From the NCBI RefSeq assembly GCF_000214415.1, contig NC_015562.1, forward strand, positions 1,651,130 to 1,715,129: 64,000 bases of DNA, given 5' to 3'. Position numbers and translations under genes: made by a program. The notes beneath the pieces are model-generated. The model saw only the letters and a program-made list of their open reading frames with translations. It did no database searches and had not been told where the DNA came from. This document shows, piece by piece, positions 36,472-46,371 of this stretch. The DNA is from Methanotorris igneus Kol 5. Its GTDB lineage: Archaea; AGJL01; Methanococci; Methanococcales; Methanococcaceae. Positions within the stretch are counted from its first letter, which is position 1. Each line of letters begins with the position of its first letter.

Positions 36472-37725
36472 TTAATAGCAGTCAAATCTACTTCTATACT
36501 CAATTTCCCCAACTAAATTTTTGTTGATTAATTTTTTAACTTCTTCTACATTATAATTTCCTAAAAGATACATTAACTTAACCAATGCAACTTCTGGTAG
36601 CATATCTTCACATCCAATAACTCCTAACTTTTGCAGTTTTCTTCCATTTGAATATACATTCATGTTTACTCTTCCGTGTATTGTTTGGGTTGTCATTACA
36701 ACTACAACACCATTATCTACTGCATATTTTATGCCATCAAAGATTGTTTCCGGTGCATGACCTAAACCAGTTCCTTCTAAAACAATTCCTTTATATCCAT
36801 TGTCAACATAAAACTTTAAAATATCTGAACTAATTCCTGGATAAATCTTAACTAATGCTACTTTTTCTTCTAAGTTGGTATTTATTTTCACTTTTTTAGT
36901 TCCTTCACTTTTTTTTGGTTCTCTTAAATATTCTATCTCCTTTGTAAATGGATTTATCTTTGCAACAGGAATGGTGTTTATTGATTTAAATGCATCTCTT
37001 CTTGATGAATGGGATTTCCTAACTTTAACTCCTTCATGCAAATAGCAGAATGTATCTCCACTCTCCCCATGCATAACAACATAAACACCCTTAATTGGCT
37101 CAGTTGCCGCCAAAACTCCACTAATTAAATTCAATGCTGCATCTGAGGAAGGTCTATCGCTACTTCTCTGCGCTCCAACCAAAATTATTGGCACATCAGC
37201 ATCTACCATAAAGGATAAAGCACTCGCTGTATAGTGCATCGTATCTGTTCCGTGAGTTATAACAATTCCATCCGCCCCATTTTCAATCTCTTCCTTAATT
37301 GCCTCAGCAATTTTCTTCCAATATGATGGAAGCATATTCTCGCTTAGAATGTTCATTATTGCCTTTCCTTCAATGTTTGCTATATCCAAAAGTTCTGGAA
37401 CTGCCCTTATTAAATCATCTGCTGTAAATGCAGGGTGAACTGCTCCAGTTTTATAATCTACTCTTGAAGCAACTGTTCCTCCAGTTGAGAGAATAGCGAT
37501 ATTTTTTAGATTTGGGTTCTTTTTGATGCCTAATGGAGGCAGCTTGTATTCTGGTTTTTTACCCTTTTCAATAATTTCGATTTTCTCAATATTCTCTTTT
37601 AAAATTCCTACATTATAGCCATTCTTCATTTTTATGACTACTGTGTTTTCGTCTATTGAAGGGAGAACTACTCCAACATATTCAGTATCTTTTGTGCAAA
37701 TTTTTACGACATCTCCAACTTCCAT
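36472..37725 (-). CDS. gatD: Glutamyl-tRNA(Gln) amidotransferase subunit D
   Basis: 417 residues: an N-terminal SH3-like domain (about 1-75) and an asparaginase-type glutaminase with the catalytic threonine motifs [19 protein letters not shown] and [16 protein letters not shown]. It supplies ammonia to GatE. GGTGAG precedes the ATG at 37725. Confidence 0.96.
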   Translation of the reverse strand: MEVGDVVKICTKDTEYVGVVLPSIDENTVVIKMKNGYNVGILKENIEKIEIIEKGKKPEYKLPPLGIKKNPNLKNIAILSTGGTVASRVDYKTGAVHPAFTADDLIRAVPELLDIANIEGKAIMNILSENMLPSYWKKIAEAIKEEIENGADGIVITHGTDTMHYTASALSFMVDADVPIILVGAQRSSDRPSSDAALNLISGVLAATEPIKGVYVVMHGESGDTFCYLHEGVKVRKSHSSRRDAFKSINTIPVAKINPFTKEIEYLREPKKSEGTKKVKINTNLEEKVALVKIYPGISSDILKFYVDNGYKGIVLEGTGLGHAPETIFDGIKYAVDNGVVVVMTTQTIHGRVNMNVYSNGRKLQKLGVIGCEDMLPEVALVKLMYLLGNYNVEEVKKLINKNLVGEIEYRSRFDCY

Positions 37726-37797
37726 AATCTCACCGGATAATTTTATAGCAATATTATAATGTTTGCCAATATTTAATTATTTAATGCAAACTAAACT

Positions 37798-37918
37798 ATA
37801 GTCGTTCTACAAATTACGGCACTGTCCATAATCTTAAATTTCCAATTTTAGGTAATTTAACAAAACTCCAATTTAAATTAGAGTTACGCTAACTGTCATC
37901 TAATTGTAGAACGACTAT
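37798..37918. repeat. MITE-like repeat (copy C)
   Basis: 121 bases with ends ATAGTCGTTCTACAAATTA and TAATTGTAGAACGACTAT that are inverted repeats (at least 15 perfect). Its reverse complement matches copy B inside the eha operon over about 75 bases. It lies between gatD and the phosphopantothenate gene. Confidence 0.75.
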
Positions 37919-37970
37919 ATTTGGATTTATTATGGTCAATGAGCGGAGATATTTATAATTTAATAAATCG

Positions 37971-38735
37971 TTAATCAATCTCTAAACTTTTTAACCTATC
38001 TGCTATATAGTTGAGCATTCTTTTTAAATTTTCTTTGTTGTTGTAATTATTTACGATGTCTTCCAATTCATCTCTACTTTTATTTTTATATTCTCTAACA
38101 TACTTTATGAGCAATGGTAGGCATCTCGTTAATTCATCCACAATAGTTATTGTTGATTTCCTTGCAGTTCTTGATAGTGGGTTTAAATCAATGGAAATTA
38201 CCTTTTTTCCCATCATTATCAATGCTTCTGTCCTATCTCCATCTTCTAAAGGAACTAAAACCACATCTGCAGTATAAATTCCCTCTTCTGAGACCTTTCC
38301 CCTTAAACTATCCAAATTTGGAATTTGTTTGTTTGCATCATCCACTCCTAATAATCTTATCTCTCCATTTTCTATCTCTTTTTCAAACTCTTTCTTTATT
38401 TTCTCTTCCCTTTCTCTTGTTCTATAAAACAAATTCACCTCAATTTTTCCATTTAGTTCTTTTGCAAGTTTTACAACATCTTCCTTAGCTAATGCAACCG
38501 TGTTTCCATTTACTGATATAACTGGATTTTCTGCCAAAACCAGCAAAGCAGCAGCTGCTTTTATTGATTCAAGTGCAATATCTGTTGTTTTTTCTCCGAT
38601 TAGATAGTCGAAGGTCTCTCCTCTCCCATGTGCTATTAATCCAGCTTTTGCTAATATGCCTTTATCTAATGCTTCTACGATTTTCTCTCTTTTTAATAGT
38701 GATTCATACCTTGGATGTGATTTTGGAATATCCAT
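37971..38735 (-). CDS. 4-phosphopantoate--beta-alanine ligase (phosphopantothenate synthetase)
   Basis: 254 residues of the DUF137 family, the archaeal CoA-pathway enzyme that joins 4-phosphopantoate and beta-alanine using ATP. Characteristic parts: [39 protein letters not shown], and [20 protein letters not shown] with the Asn-Pro-Leu-Ser-Arg-Thr segment. GGTGAA precedes the ATG. Confidence 0.93.
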   Translation of the reverse strand: MDIPKSHPRYESLLKREKIVEALDKGILAKAGLIAHGRGETFDYLIGEKTTDIALESIKAAAALLVLAENPVISVNGNTVALAKEDVVKLAKELNGKIEVNLFYRTREREEKIKKEFEKEIENGEIRLLGVDDANKQIPNLDSLRGKVSEEGIYTADVVLVPLEDGDRTEALIMMGKKVISIDLNPLSRTARKSTITIVDELTRCLPLLIKYVREYKNKSRDELEDIVNNYNNKENLKRMLNYIADRLKSLEID

Positions 38736-38760
38736 AATTTCACCAAAATTGTATATTATT

Positions 38761-38896
38761 ATAGTCGTTTGCGGAACTTTTGTCAGTTATTTAATAACAA
38801 TAAAATTTTGAAAGGGGCTATAATCATAGTTAAATTTTCAAATGGGATATGATTCTTTCCTTAATTTTGATTATGCATTATAACGCAAACGGCTAT
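38761..38896. repeat. MITE-like repeat (copy D)
   Basis: Ends ATAGTCGTTTGCGGAA and TAACGCAAACGGCTAT are inverted repeats of about 14 bases. The interior has no frame. It lies upstream of the pilin gene, whose promoter must lie within or after it. Confidence 0.7.
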
Positions 38897-38978
38897 ACGA
38901 AACCTGTGGTATTATATACTAAAATTTAGGATATTAATAGTTACATTTAATTTTTATTCTGTTTAGGATGGTGAAATT

Positions 38979-39191
38979 ATGAAAATTATAACATCTAAAA
39001 AAGCACAGATTACTATGGAACTTGGTATATTACTTATGGTGGCTATTGTAGTAGCAGTAGTTGCTGCATATCATTATTTAACAACAATAAAAACTACTGG
39101 AAAAACTGTAAATAAAACCGTTACAAATGTAAGTTCCACGTACTCTGAGAAGATTAAAGACCTCGCTAACCAACTGGGTAATTTGACATAG
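38979..39191 (+). CDS. Class III signal peptide (EppA-processed) pilin-like protein
   Basis: 70 residues. The N terminus MKIITSKKAQITMELGIL fits the class III type: a short basic leader, cleavage before Gln (KKA/QITMEL) with Glu at +5 and a following hydrophobic helix (ILLMVAIVVAVVAAY). Such peptides are processed by the EppA peptidase and build archaeal pili. The body is very short (about 45 residues), Thr-rich and has NxT sequons. GGTGAA precedes the ATG. Confidence 0.8.
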   Translation: MKIITSKKAQITMELGILLMVAIVVAVVAAYHYLTTIKTTGKTVNKTVTNVSSTYSEKIKDLANQLGNLT

Positions 39192-39309
39192 ATCGTTCTG
39201 CACAAGAGTGTCATAAATCATTATCTTAAATCAATTAGTGAATGATTAAATAACTTTATATGTTTAAATTAAGTGTAAGATAAATGTCATTTAATTGCAG
39301 AACTACTAT
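39188..39309. repeat. MITE-like repeat (copy E), overlapping the pilin stop
   Basis: Ends ATAGATCGTTCTGCA and TGCAGAACTACTAT are inverted repeats with a few mismatches. The left end begins at the pilin stop codon (TAG at 39189-39191). Together with copy D the pilin gene is bracketed. Confidence 0.6.
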
Positions 39310-39423
39310 AATCTTACGGTCAAAAGTTTTTAATATCACTTTAAAAATTTTATTGTTTAGGTATCGTTATTTTTGTATAAACATTGAAATTTCATTGTTA
39401 TTAATGGTGTATGGGGTGATTAA

Positions 39424-40527
39424 ATGAAGTTGCATGAATATGAAGCAAAAAACATATTTAAGGAATATGGAATTCCAATTCCAGAAGGTTTTATTATTTC
39501 AAAGGAAGAAATTTCAAAGATAGATGACATCGGGATTAATAAGCCTGTTGTAGTTAAAGCTCAGGTTTTAGTTGGTGGAAGAGGAAAAGCAGGAGGAATT
39601 TTATTTGCAGATAATAAAGAGGAGTTAAAAGAGAAGATTAATGAACTTTTTAGCAAAGAGATAAAAGGAGAGGAAGTTGAGAAGGTATTAATTGAGGAGA
39701 AATTGCCAATAAAAAAGGAATACTACTTGGGAATTGTTATTGATAGAACTGAAAAAAGGCCAGCTATTATGTTTTCAACTGAGGGTGGAGTAGATATTGA
39801 AGAAGTAGCAAAAAGAAACCCTGAAAAGATCGTAAAATACCACATAGAACCAAGAAAAGAGTTCCTTCCATACTCTGCAAGGTGGATTTTGAAACATGCA
39901 GGTATTCCATCAAAAGAAATCCCTATAGTTGCTGATGTTATGTATAAGTTATATAAAGTATTCAAAGAAATGGATGCCGTATTGGCTGAGATAAACCCTC
40001 TTGTTATAACAGAGGATGGAAAGGTTTATGCTGCTGACGCTGTTTTGAATGTCGATGATGATGCTTATTATAGGCATGATTACTCAAAGTTTGAAGAATT
40101 TGGTAAAAAGGAGAAATTAGAATTTGCCTATGTTGAGTTGGATGGGGACATTGGGGTTATTGGAAATGGAGCAGGTTTGACGTTGGCAAGTATGGACATT
40201 ATTAAAGAATTTGGTGGAAATCCAGCATGTTTCTTAGATATTGGCGGTGGAGCAAGTGCAGAGATTGTTAAAAAGGCATTGAAAAAGGTTTTAGAAAATC
40301 CAAAGGTTAGGGGAGTTTTTATAAATATACTTGGTGGAATAACAAGGTGTGATGAGGTTGCAAAGGGAATTGTTGAGATTTTAAAAGAGCATCCTAATGT
40401 AAAATTTGCCGTTAGAATGATGGGAACTAATGAAGAAGAGGGAAGGAAAATTTTAGAGGAAAATGGCATTCCTTACGAAACTTCAATGGAAGAGGCAGCA
40501 AGAAAATTAATGGAGAATTTGGCATAA
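39424..40527 (+). CDS. sucC: Succinate--CoA ligase (ADP-forming) beta subunit
   Basis: 367 residues, ATP-grasp and CoA-binding domains. Visible: N-terminal KLHEYEAKNIFKEYGIPIPE, the nucleotide loop VLVGGRGKAGGI, and the C-terminal GNGAGLTLASMDIIKEFGG and INILGGITRCDEVAKGI. It acts in the incomplete reductive branch of the TCA pathway. The alpha subunit is not adjacent, as in related methanogens. Confidence 0.95.
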   Translation: MKLHEYEAKNIFKEYGIPIPEGFIISKEEISKIDDIGINKPVVVKAQVLVGGRGKAGGILFADNKEELKEKINELFSKEIKGEEVEKVLIEEKLPIKKEYYLGIVIDRTEKRPAIMFSTEGGVDIEEVAKRNPEKIVKYHIEPRKEFLPYSARWILKHAGIPSKEIPIVADVMYKLYKVFKEMDAVLAEINPLVITEDGKVYAADAVLNVDDDAYYRHDYSKFEEFGKKEKLEFAYVELDGDIGVIGNGAGLTLASMDIIKEFGGNPACFLDIGGGASAEIVKKALKKVLENPKVRGVFINILGGITRCDEVAKGIVEILKEHPNVKFAVRMMGTNEEEGRKILEENGIPYETSMEEAARKLMENLA

Positions 40528-40630
40528 TTTAATAAATTTTTCTTCTTATAATTACTCATTATTATTTTATTATTTTTTAGTTATTTTACTTTAAATTTTT
40601 ATGAATAAACAACAAAATTAGGCGGTAAAA

Positions 40631-41548
40631 ATGAAAATTCTTGTAACAGGTGGAGCAGGATTTATTGGAAGTCATATCGTTGATGAATTGATAAAAAATG
40701 GACATGAAGTTGTTATTTTAGATAATTTAGTGACTGGAAATAAAAACAACATAAATCCAAAGGCAGAGTTTGTTGAAGGAGATATAACAAACAAAAATTT
40801 GGATGAAAAAATCGATTTTCAGGATATTGATGTTGTTATTCATCAAGCAGCACAAATAAATGTGAGAAAATCAGTAGAGGATCCCATTTATGATGGAGAT
40901 GTTAATGTTTTAGGAACTTTAAATATTTTAGAGAATATGAGGAGATATGATGTCAAAAAAATTATCTATGCCTCATCTGGTGGGGCAGTTTATGGTGAAC
41001 CAGAGTATTTGCCAGTAGATGAAAATCATCCTATTGCCCCACTTTCTCCTTATGGATTGAGTAAATATTGTGGGGAGGAATATATAAAGCTCTATAATAG
41101 GTTATATGGCATAGAATATTGCATTTTAAGATATTCCAATGTTTATGGAGAGAGACAAGACCCAAGGGGAGAAGCAGGAGTTATAAGTATCTTTATAGAT
41201 AGAATTTTAAACAATAAAAATCCAATAATCTTTGGAGATGGTAATCAGACGAGGGATTTTGTTTATGTAAAGGATGTTGCAAGGGCAAATTTAATGGCAC
41301 TTGATTGGAAAAATGAAATTGTGAATATTGGGACTGGAAAAGAGACATCTGTTAATGAATTATTCAAAATTATTGCCGATGAGTTAAATTATGAAGATAA
41401 ACCAATATATGACAAGCCAAGAGAAGGAGAAGTTAGGAGAATTTATTTGGATATAAAAAAGGCGGAAATGTTAGGGTGGAAACCAGAGGTTGATTTAAAA
41501 GAGGGGATTAAAAGAGTTGTTAATTGGATGAAACAGATGCAAGGATAA
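40631..41548 (+). CDS. NAD-dependent sugar-nucleotide epimerase/dehydratase (GalE-like)
   Basis: 305 residues, short-chain extended family. NAD motif TGGAGFIGSHIVDELIKNGH at the N terminus; catalytic YGLSKYCGEEY (YxxxK) near residue 150, with Ser in ASSGGAVYGEPEY. Probably UDP-glucose/galactose or GlcNAc 4-epimerase. It follows sucC as in related genomes. The substrate cannot be decided from sequence here. Confidence 0.88.
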   Translation: MKILVTGGAGFIGSHIVDELIKNGHEVVILDNLVTGNKNNINPKAEFVEGDITNKNLDEKIDFQDIDVVIHQAAQINVRKSVEDPIYDGDVNVLGTLNILENMRRYDVKKIIYASSGGAVYGEPEYLPVDENHPIAPLSPYGLSKYCGEEYIKLYNRLYGIEYCILRYSNVYGERQDPRGEAGVISIFIDRILNNKNPIIFGDGNQTRDFVYVKDVARANLMALDWKNEIVNIGTGKETSVNELFKIIADELNYEDKPIYDKPREGEVRRIYLDIKKAEMLGWKPEVDLKEGIKRVVNWMKQMQG

Positions 41549-41654
41549 ATTTTATTAATTTTATTTTTATTTTAGTTAAAAGTAGCGAAGTTAAAATGTA
41601 GATAAGATTTACTTTTGATTGTCATTCATCTAATTATTCATTGGAGGTACTAAC

Positions 41655-43250
41655 ATGGAGATGACCCTGGATAAATGGATTCATATTAGGGATCACAAAA
41701 AACTAGTCACTATAGATGAAGCAGCGAAAGAAATTAAAAATAAACTCGGATTGAATGTTATGCCACATAACATCTCATATCTTGTGCAGTATGGACGGAT
41801 AAATAAATATAAAATAAAAAATCGAGTTTTTGTAGATATTAAGGAAGTAGAAGAATACTATAAAACACATATCTTCAAGAAAAGAGAGGAATGGGAGCAA
41901 AAATTGGGATTTAAACTTGACTGGGAGCTTGCTTTTGATCTGGTCACTGAAAAGGAGAGGACAAAACATGTTCATCGCCTTCATCCCTACAAAGGAAAGT
42001 TCATTCCCCAGTTGGTTGAATATTTTCTTAAGAACTACTTTAAACCAGGAGATATTATACTTGATCCTTTCATGGGTTCAGGTACAACGTTAGTACAGGC
42101 ATTGGAAATGGGGATTCACTCCATCGGTGTGGATATCTCTCCATTCAACTGTTTGATTGCGGAAGTCAAACTTCAAAACTATGATATTAAAAAATTAAGA
42201 AGTACTCTTTTAGATATGCTTAACAAAACATTGGAACATATAGAGCAGAGAAAACGGAAAGAATTTGATGAAGAAGTAGAATTACTCATACGGAAATTTA
42301 ACGAGAAATATTTTTCTCAAGAATACAGAAGGATGCTTCACATGGGAAAAATCAATGAAAAAGAATATTCATCCAGAGTTATGCAAGAATTCTATGCAAA
42401 ATATCAAAAATTAAAAGAAAAATATCGGGAAGATATATCTGAAGATGGTCCATTTAAAGATAAATCATTCCTGTATATGTGGTATTCTCCAGAGATTAGG
42501 GAGGAAATGGCATTTTATCTCTCTCTAATTAATAACATTGAAGATGAAGCAATTAAAAAAGTCGCTATGATTATCCTAAGCAGAACCGCTCGCTCAGTGA
42601 GGGCCACAACACATTTTGATCTTGCAACACTTAAGAATCCGGTGTATGACCCATATTATTGCTACAAACACAAAAAAATATGCAGACCGGTCAACACCAT
42701 TGCCCAGCATCTGAAAAAATATACCTACGATGTAATTGAAAGGATCGAAGAATTCTCAAAATTGAGAAAAGATGCTTATTACGCCGTATTTCAGGGAGAC
42801 TCTCGTAAGATAGATATCGAAGAAGAATTGGAAAAAACAAATCCAGAATTCTTTAAACTCTATCAAGAAAAGAAGATTCATGGGATATTTACATCCCCCC
42901 CTTATTTAGGTCAGATAGATTATCATGAGCAGCACGCTTATGCATATGAACTTTTTGGATTCAAAAGGTTTGATAGGCTCGAGATTGGGCCAAAGTTCCA
43001 AGGAACTAACAAAAAAGCCCAAGAAGAATATATTGAAGGTATTTCTCAAGTTTTACTAAACATGAAGCGGTTTTTAAGAAAGGATGCCAAGATATTTATT
43101 GTTGTGAATGATAAGAGAAATCTCTATCCAGAGATATTTGAAAAGGCAAAAATGAAGGTTATTAAAGAATTTAAGAGACCCGTTTTGAACCGCACATCAA
43201 GAGATAGAAATCCCTACTACGAGAGCATATTTGAAGTAGAGGTGGAATAA
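41655..43250 (+). CDS. DNA methyltransferase of a TdeIII-type restriction-modification system
   Basis: 531 residues: an N-terminal excisionase/MerR-like helix-turn-helix (about 15-70), then AdoMet motif I DPFMGSGTTLVQALEMG (about 137-153) and motif IV TSPPYLGQIDYHEQ (about 413). SPPY is typical of N4-cytosine or N6-adenine methyltransferases; the order I before IV fits the alpha/gamma arrangement. The partner nuclease starts at the next base. Use of CGG/CGC/TGG-rich codons differs from neighbours, which suggests acquisition. Confidence 0.85.
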   Translation: MEMTLDKWIHIRDHKKLVTIDEAAKEIKNKLGLNVMPHNISYLVQYGRINKYKIKNRVFVDIKEVEEYYKTHIFKKREEWEQKLGFKLDWELAFDLVTEKERTKHVHRLHPYKGKFIPQLVEYFLKNYFKPGDIILDPFMGSGTTLVQALEMGIHSIGVDISPFNCLIAEVKLQNYDIKKLRSTLLDMLNKTLEHIEQRKRKEFDEEVELLIRKFNEKYFSQEYRRMLHMGKINEKEYSSRVMQEFYAKYQKLKEKYREDISEDGPFKDKSFLYMWYSPEIREEMAFYLSLINNIEDEAIKKVAMIILSRTARSVRATTHFDLATLKNPVYDPYYCYKHKKICRPVNTIAQHLKKYTYDVIERIEEFSKLRKDAYYAVFQGDSRKIDIEEELEKTNPEFFKLYQEKKIHGIFTSPPYLGQIDYHEQHAYAYELFGFKRFDRLEIGPKFQGTNKKAQEEYIEGISQVLLNMKRFLRKDAKIFIVVNDKRNLYPEIFEKAKMKVIKEFKRPVLNRTSRDRNPYYESIFEVEVE

Positions 43251-44366
43251 ATGCTACCAGAGGATAAAATAGAAGAAATAGCAATAGAAACCATACGGGT
43301 ACTCGTTAACAGATTCAGGTCTCTGCCAGATGAAAATTCCGAATTACGAAATATGCCCTTTCATTTGGCATTTCTGAAAGCATTTTACAAAAAAATAGAC
43401 ATCAAAAACGAGGATGAAGCGATAAGATTTCTTACCCTCTCAAGCTGGTTCCATGGATTAAGTACCACTTTAGGACAAAGTTATTTTGAGAATGTGGCCC
43501 ATATACTATCCGATGGTGAGAAAAGGACATTCAATAATTACAGCATTCCAAAATCTGCTAAAATGATAATTGAAGACATAATAACCGACCTAAAAAGCGG
43601 GTCAAGAAAGCCCAACATGAAAGAGGAAGAAAAAATGTTGAGGAGGGCATTGTTTGAGAAAGGTAATACGAATGAATTGGAGAGAGGACTGAATTTCACA
43701 GCAGATGTGTATATTGAAACTAAAGAAGAAGTTATCATGATAGAACTAAAAAGTGTAAGACCAAATGCTGGTGAAATGAGGGGAGAGAAACAGAAAATAC
43801 TATATGGAAAAGCATATTTGATGTACCAATTCCCTAAAAAGAAGGTCAGATACTATCTTGGTTTCCCTTTTGATCCAACTTCCAACAATGATCCTTGCGG
43901 ATATGATAAAGAAAGATTCGCCTCTTATCTTATTGAATTCTCAAAATATTTCGACAAGGATGAGTTTCTGATTGCTGGAGAACTCTGGGACTTCCTTTCT
44001 GGTGAAAAGGATACCATGTGTGAAATTCTGAAAATAATAAACGATATAGCCACACCGAAGTTTGAGGAAGAATTTAAAATTGTCAACAGATTTTGTTTCA
44101 TAAATGAAGATGCACTCTACACAGAAAATGCAATAGATGTTAAAAAATTTGAGAAATACATCGAAATTTTAAATAAATGGAAGTTATATTCAGAAATTGA
44201 ACTGGCTAAGATTGTTTCTAAAATTGGCATAAAGGAGATTCCCAACCCCTATAGAAAACAATTTGAAAAATTGATTAATCTTTCCATGTTTGATGACACT
44301 GGTAGATACAATAAAAAGCGAAAAGAAAAACTGATGGGGTTGTATGATAAACTTGAAATTAGCTGA
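43251..44366 (+). CDS. TdeIII-family type II restriction endonuclease
   Basis: 371 residues. The N terminus (IETIRVLVNRFRSLPDENSE; FHLAFLKAFYKKI; WFHGLSTTLGQSYFENVAHI) matches the TdeIII family. A PD-(D/E)xK site is visible as FTADVYIET and IELKSVRPNAGEMRG (about 150-175). Known TdeIII cuts GGNCC; the specificity here is inferred. It starts directly at the methyltransferase stop. Confidence 0.85.
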   Translation: MLPEDKIEEIAIETIRVLVNRFRSLPDENSELRNMPFHLAFLKAFYKKIDIKNEDEAIRFLTLSSWFHGLSTTLGQSYFENVAHILSDGEKRTFNNYSIPKSAKMIIEDIITDLKSGSRKPNMKEEEKMLRRALFEKGNTNELERGLNFTADVYIETKEEVIMIELKSVRPNAGEMRGEKQKILYGKAYLMYQFPKKKVRYYLGFPFDPTSNNDPCGYDKERFASYLIEFSKYFDKDEFLIAGELWDFLSGEKDTMCEILKIINDIATPKFEEEFKIVNRFCFINEDALYTENAIDVKKFEKYIEILNKWKLYSEIELAKIVSKIGIKEIPNPYRKQFEKLINLSMFDDTGRYNKKRKEKLMGLYDKLEIS

Positions 44367-44466
44367 GATTTGAACTTCAGAAACATACCAAAAGAAAATC
44401 TGCATAATCAAGATGAATATGGGTAAAATGAAGGGATAAAAGGATGAAAGTTATTTTTGTATTTTT

Positions 44467-44790
44467 TCATTCATTTTCTTCTCTAATTAATCTATAGAAC
44501 CAAGGTTCTTCGTAACTTTCTAAATCTTTAACGTATGGACAATCTTTTGGGAAAACTCCCGCCATAATTCCTTCCATAACTGTTAAACATCCATGTTCAA
44601 ATCTATTTTTATAAACACTGCATAATTTTGTTTCTTTATCTAAATGTTGGCAGTAAATAACCTCTAATCCATTTTCTGTTTTGTATGCGTGTAATATACA
44701 GCATCTTCCACATCTCTCACATAACTCATCTGGGAACAGTTCTTCACTTATTTTTATGACTTTGTCTTTTTTGAACCTTAACGTTTTCAT
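44467..44790 (-). CDS. YkgJ-type cysteine cluster protein
   Basis: 107 residues with CERCGRCCILHA near residue 22-33 and further cysteines at YCQHLDKETKLCSVY, HGCLTV and CPYVKDLE, the pattern of the YkgJ/UPF0153 family, thought to bind Zn or Fe-S. Function unknown. GGTGAT lies before the ATG. Confidence 0.85.
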   Translation of the reverse strand: MKTLRFKKDKVIKISEELFPDELCERCGRCCILHAYKTENGLEVIYCQHLDKETKLCSVYKNRFEHGCLTVMEGIMAGVFPKDCPYVKDLESYEEPWFYRLIREENE

Positions 44791-45040
44791 AATATCACCT
44801 TGAGGATCGGAGGATAGGTTAAAATAGCAATTGATATATAAATTTTTGGGTTGGTGTTTGAGGTTTGAACAAAATAATCTATAAATATGTGTTTACTTTA
44901 AATTACTCAGGAAGGAGAATATACAATATCCCATGAAAAACTTTAAGTATCACAATTATTTTCATAATTTATCCAAAAATGAGAGGTTGTTGATTAATTA
45001 TCAGATTATTTTTATAGGATTAAAACATTAATAAATAGGT

Positions 45041-46306
45041 GTGAAAATGGAGTATTCCATAGCAATTGGGTATATTTCATTATTATTGATTGCAGGATCA
45101 TTTATAGCGAGAATTGGAGAAAAAATGGGACTACCTGATATTCCATTGTTGCTGTTATTTGGGCTTTTTGTTGGGCCAGTAACTGGCATAATATCATCCA
45201 GTTACGCACAGAATATCTTTGCCATTGTTGGAACCGTAGGTTTAATTGTTCTTTTGTTAGTGGGAGCATTTGAAATGAGATGGATTGTTTTAAAAAGAGT
45301 ATTAAAAACAGTTTTAAAATTAGATACAATTGCATTGTTTATTTCTCTTGCTATTTCTGGGATAATATTCAATATGATTTTTAAATTACCCAACCTTAAC
45401 CCAGTTGGATATTTGTATGGTGCAATAAATTGTGCAACTGATCCTGCAACACTAATCCCAATATTCTCCAAATCCAACATAGACCCAGAAATTGCTATAA
45501 CCTTAGAGGCAGAAAGTGTATTTAATGACCCTCTTGGTATTGTGGCAACTATGTTGGGATTATCTGCGTTGGGATTAGGAGAGAGTACCAATCCAATATT
45601 AGAATTTTTAGCATTGGCTATTGGCGGAGGAATTTTGGGATTGGTAGCAGGTAAAATCTTTGAAATGGTAGTTTTAAAGGAAGATTTTAATGAGTATATA
45701 GCCCCATTAAGTATTGGAACAGCAATGGCTGTATGGTATGTTGGAGAAGAGTTGATTCCAAAGTTAATTGGCTACGAGTTTAGTGGGTTTATGGCAGTTG
45801 CTATAATGGGATTATATTTAGGAAATGTATTAACAAAATACCCAAAAAAATCAAACGAAACGGAAAAAATTACAGAATTCTGCACGGACTTATCAACACT
45901 CATAAGAATATTGATATTTGTGTTTTTAGGGGCAAGTATAAATCTACCTCTCCTAAAAAGCTACGGATTTGAAGGTCTATTGTGTGCCATTGGATCCATA
46001 TTTATTGCAAGGCCAATTGCCGTATTTATAGCAACGTCAGTCCCACCAATTAATGAAAGCTTAAAAGAAAGGTTATACATTGCATTGGAGGGACCAAGAG
46101 GTGTTGTACCTGCTGCATTAGCGGCAACGGTCTATTCGCACATAATGGCAAATCCAAGCATAATCCCTGTATATATTAGACAATACATGCCACCAGAAGC
46201 TATTGCTGGCTCAATTTTAGTGGCAACATTCATGACGATTTTACTGAGTGTAGTTATTGAGGGTTCATGGGCAAGACCGCTTGCAGATAGACTCTTGAAA
46301 CAATAA
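45041..46306 (+). CDS. NhaP-type Na+/H+ antiporter
   Basis: About 421 residues and 12-13 membrane helices. Close in pattern to M. jannaschii NhaP1: ATDPATLIPIFSKSN (the ion-binding Asp region), AESVFNDPLGIVATML (ND motif) and ALEGPRGVVPAALAATV. Moves Na+ against H+ and links to methanogenic Na+ energetics. An ATG two codons in (45047) is an alternative start. Confidence 0.93.
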   Translation: MKMEYSIAIGYISLLLIAGSFIARIGEKMGLPDIPLLLLFGLFVGPVTGIISSSYAQNIFAIVGTVGLIVLLLVGAFEMRWIVLKRVLKTVLKLDTIALFISLAISGIIFNMIFKLPNLNPVGYLYGAINCATDPATLIPIFSKSNIDPEIAITLEAESVFNDPLGIVATMLGLSALGLGESTNPILEFLALAIGGGILGLVAGKIFEMVVLKEDFNEYIAPLSIGTAMAVWYVGEELIPKLIGYEFSGFMAVAIMGLYLGNVLTKYPKKSNETEKITEFCTDLSTLIRILIFVFLGASINLPLLKSYGFEGLLCAIGSIFIARPIAVFIATSVPPINESLKERLYIALEGPRGVVPAALAATVYSHIMANPSIIPVYIRQYMPPEAIAGSILVATFMTILLSVVIEGSWARPLADRLLKQ

Positions 46307-46371
46307 GGCAAAAAACTAAATAAAATAATTTTTTACTGTTTTTTTCTTTAATTTTTTATTGGGGTGAGTTT

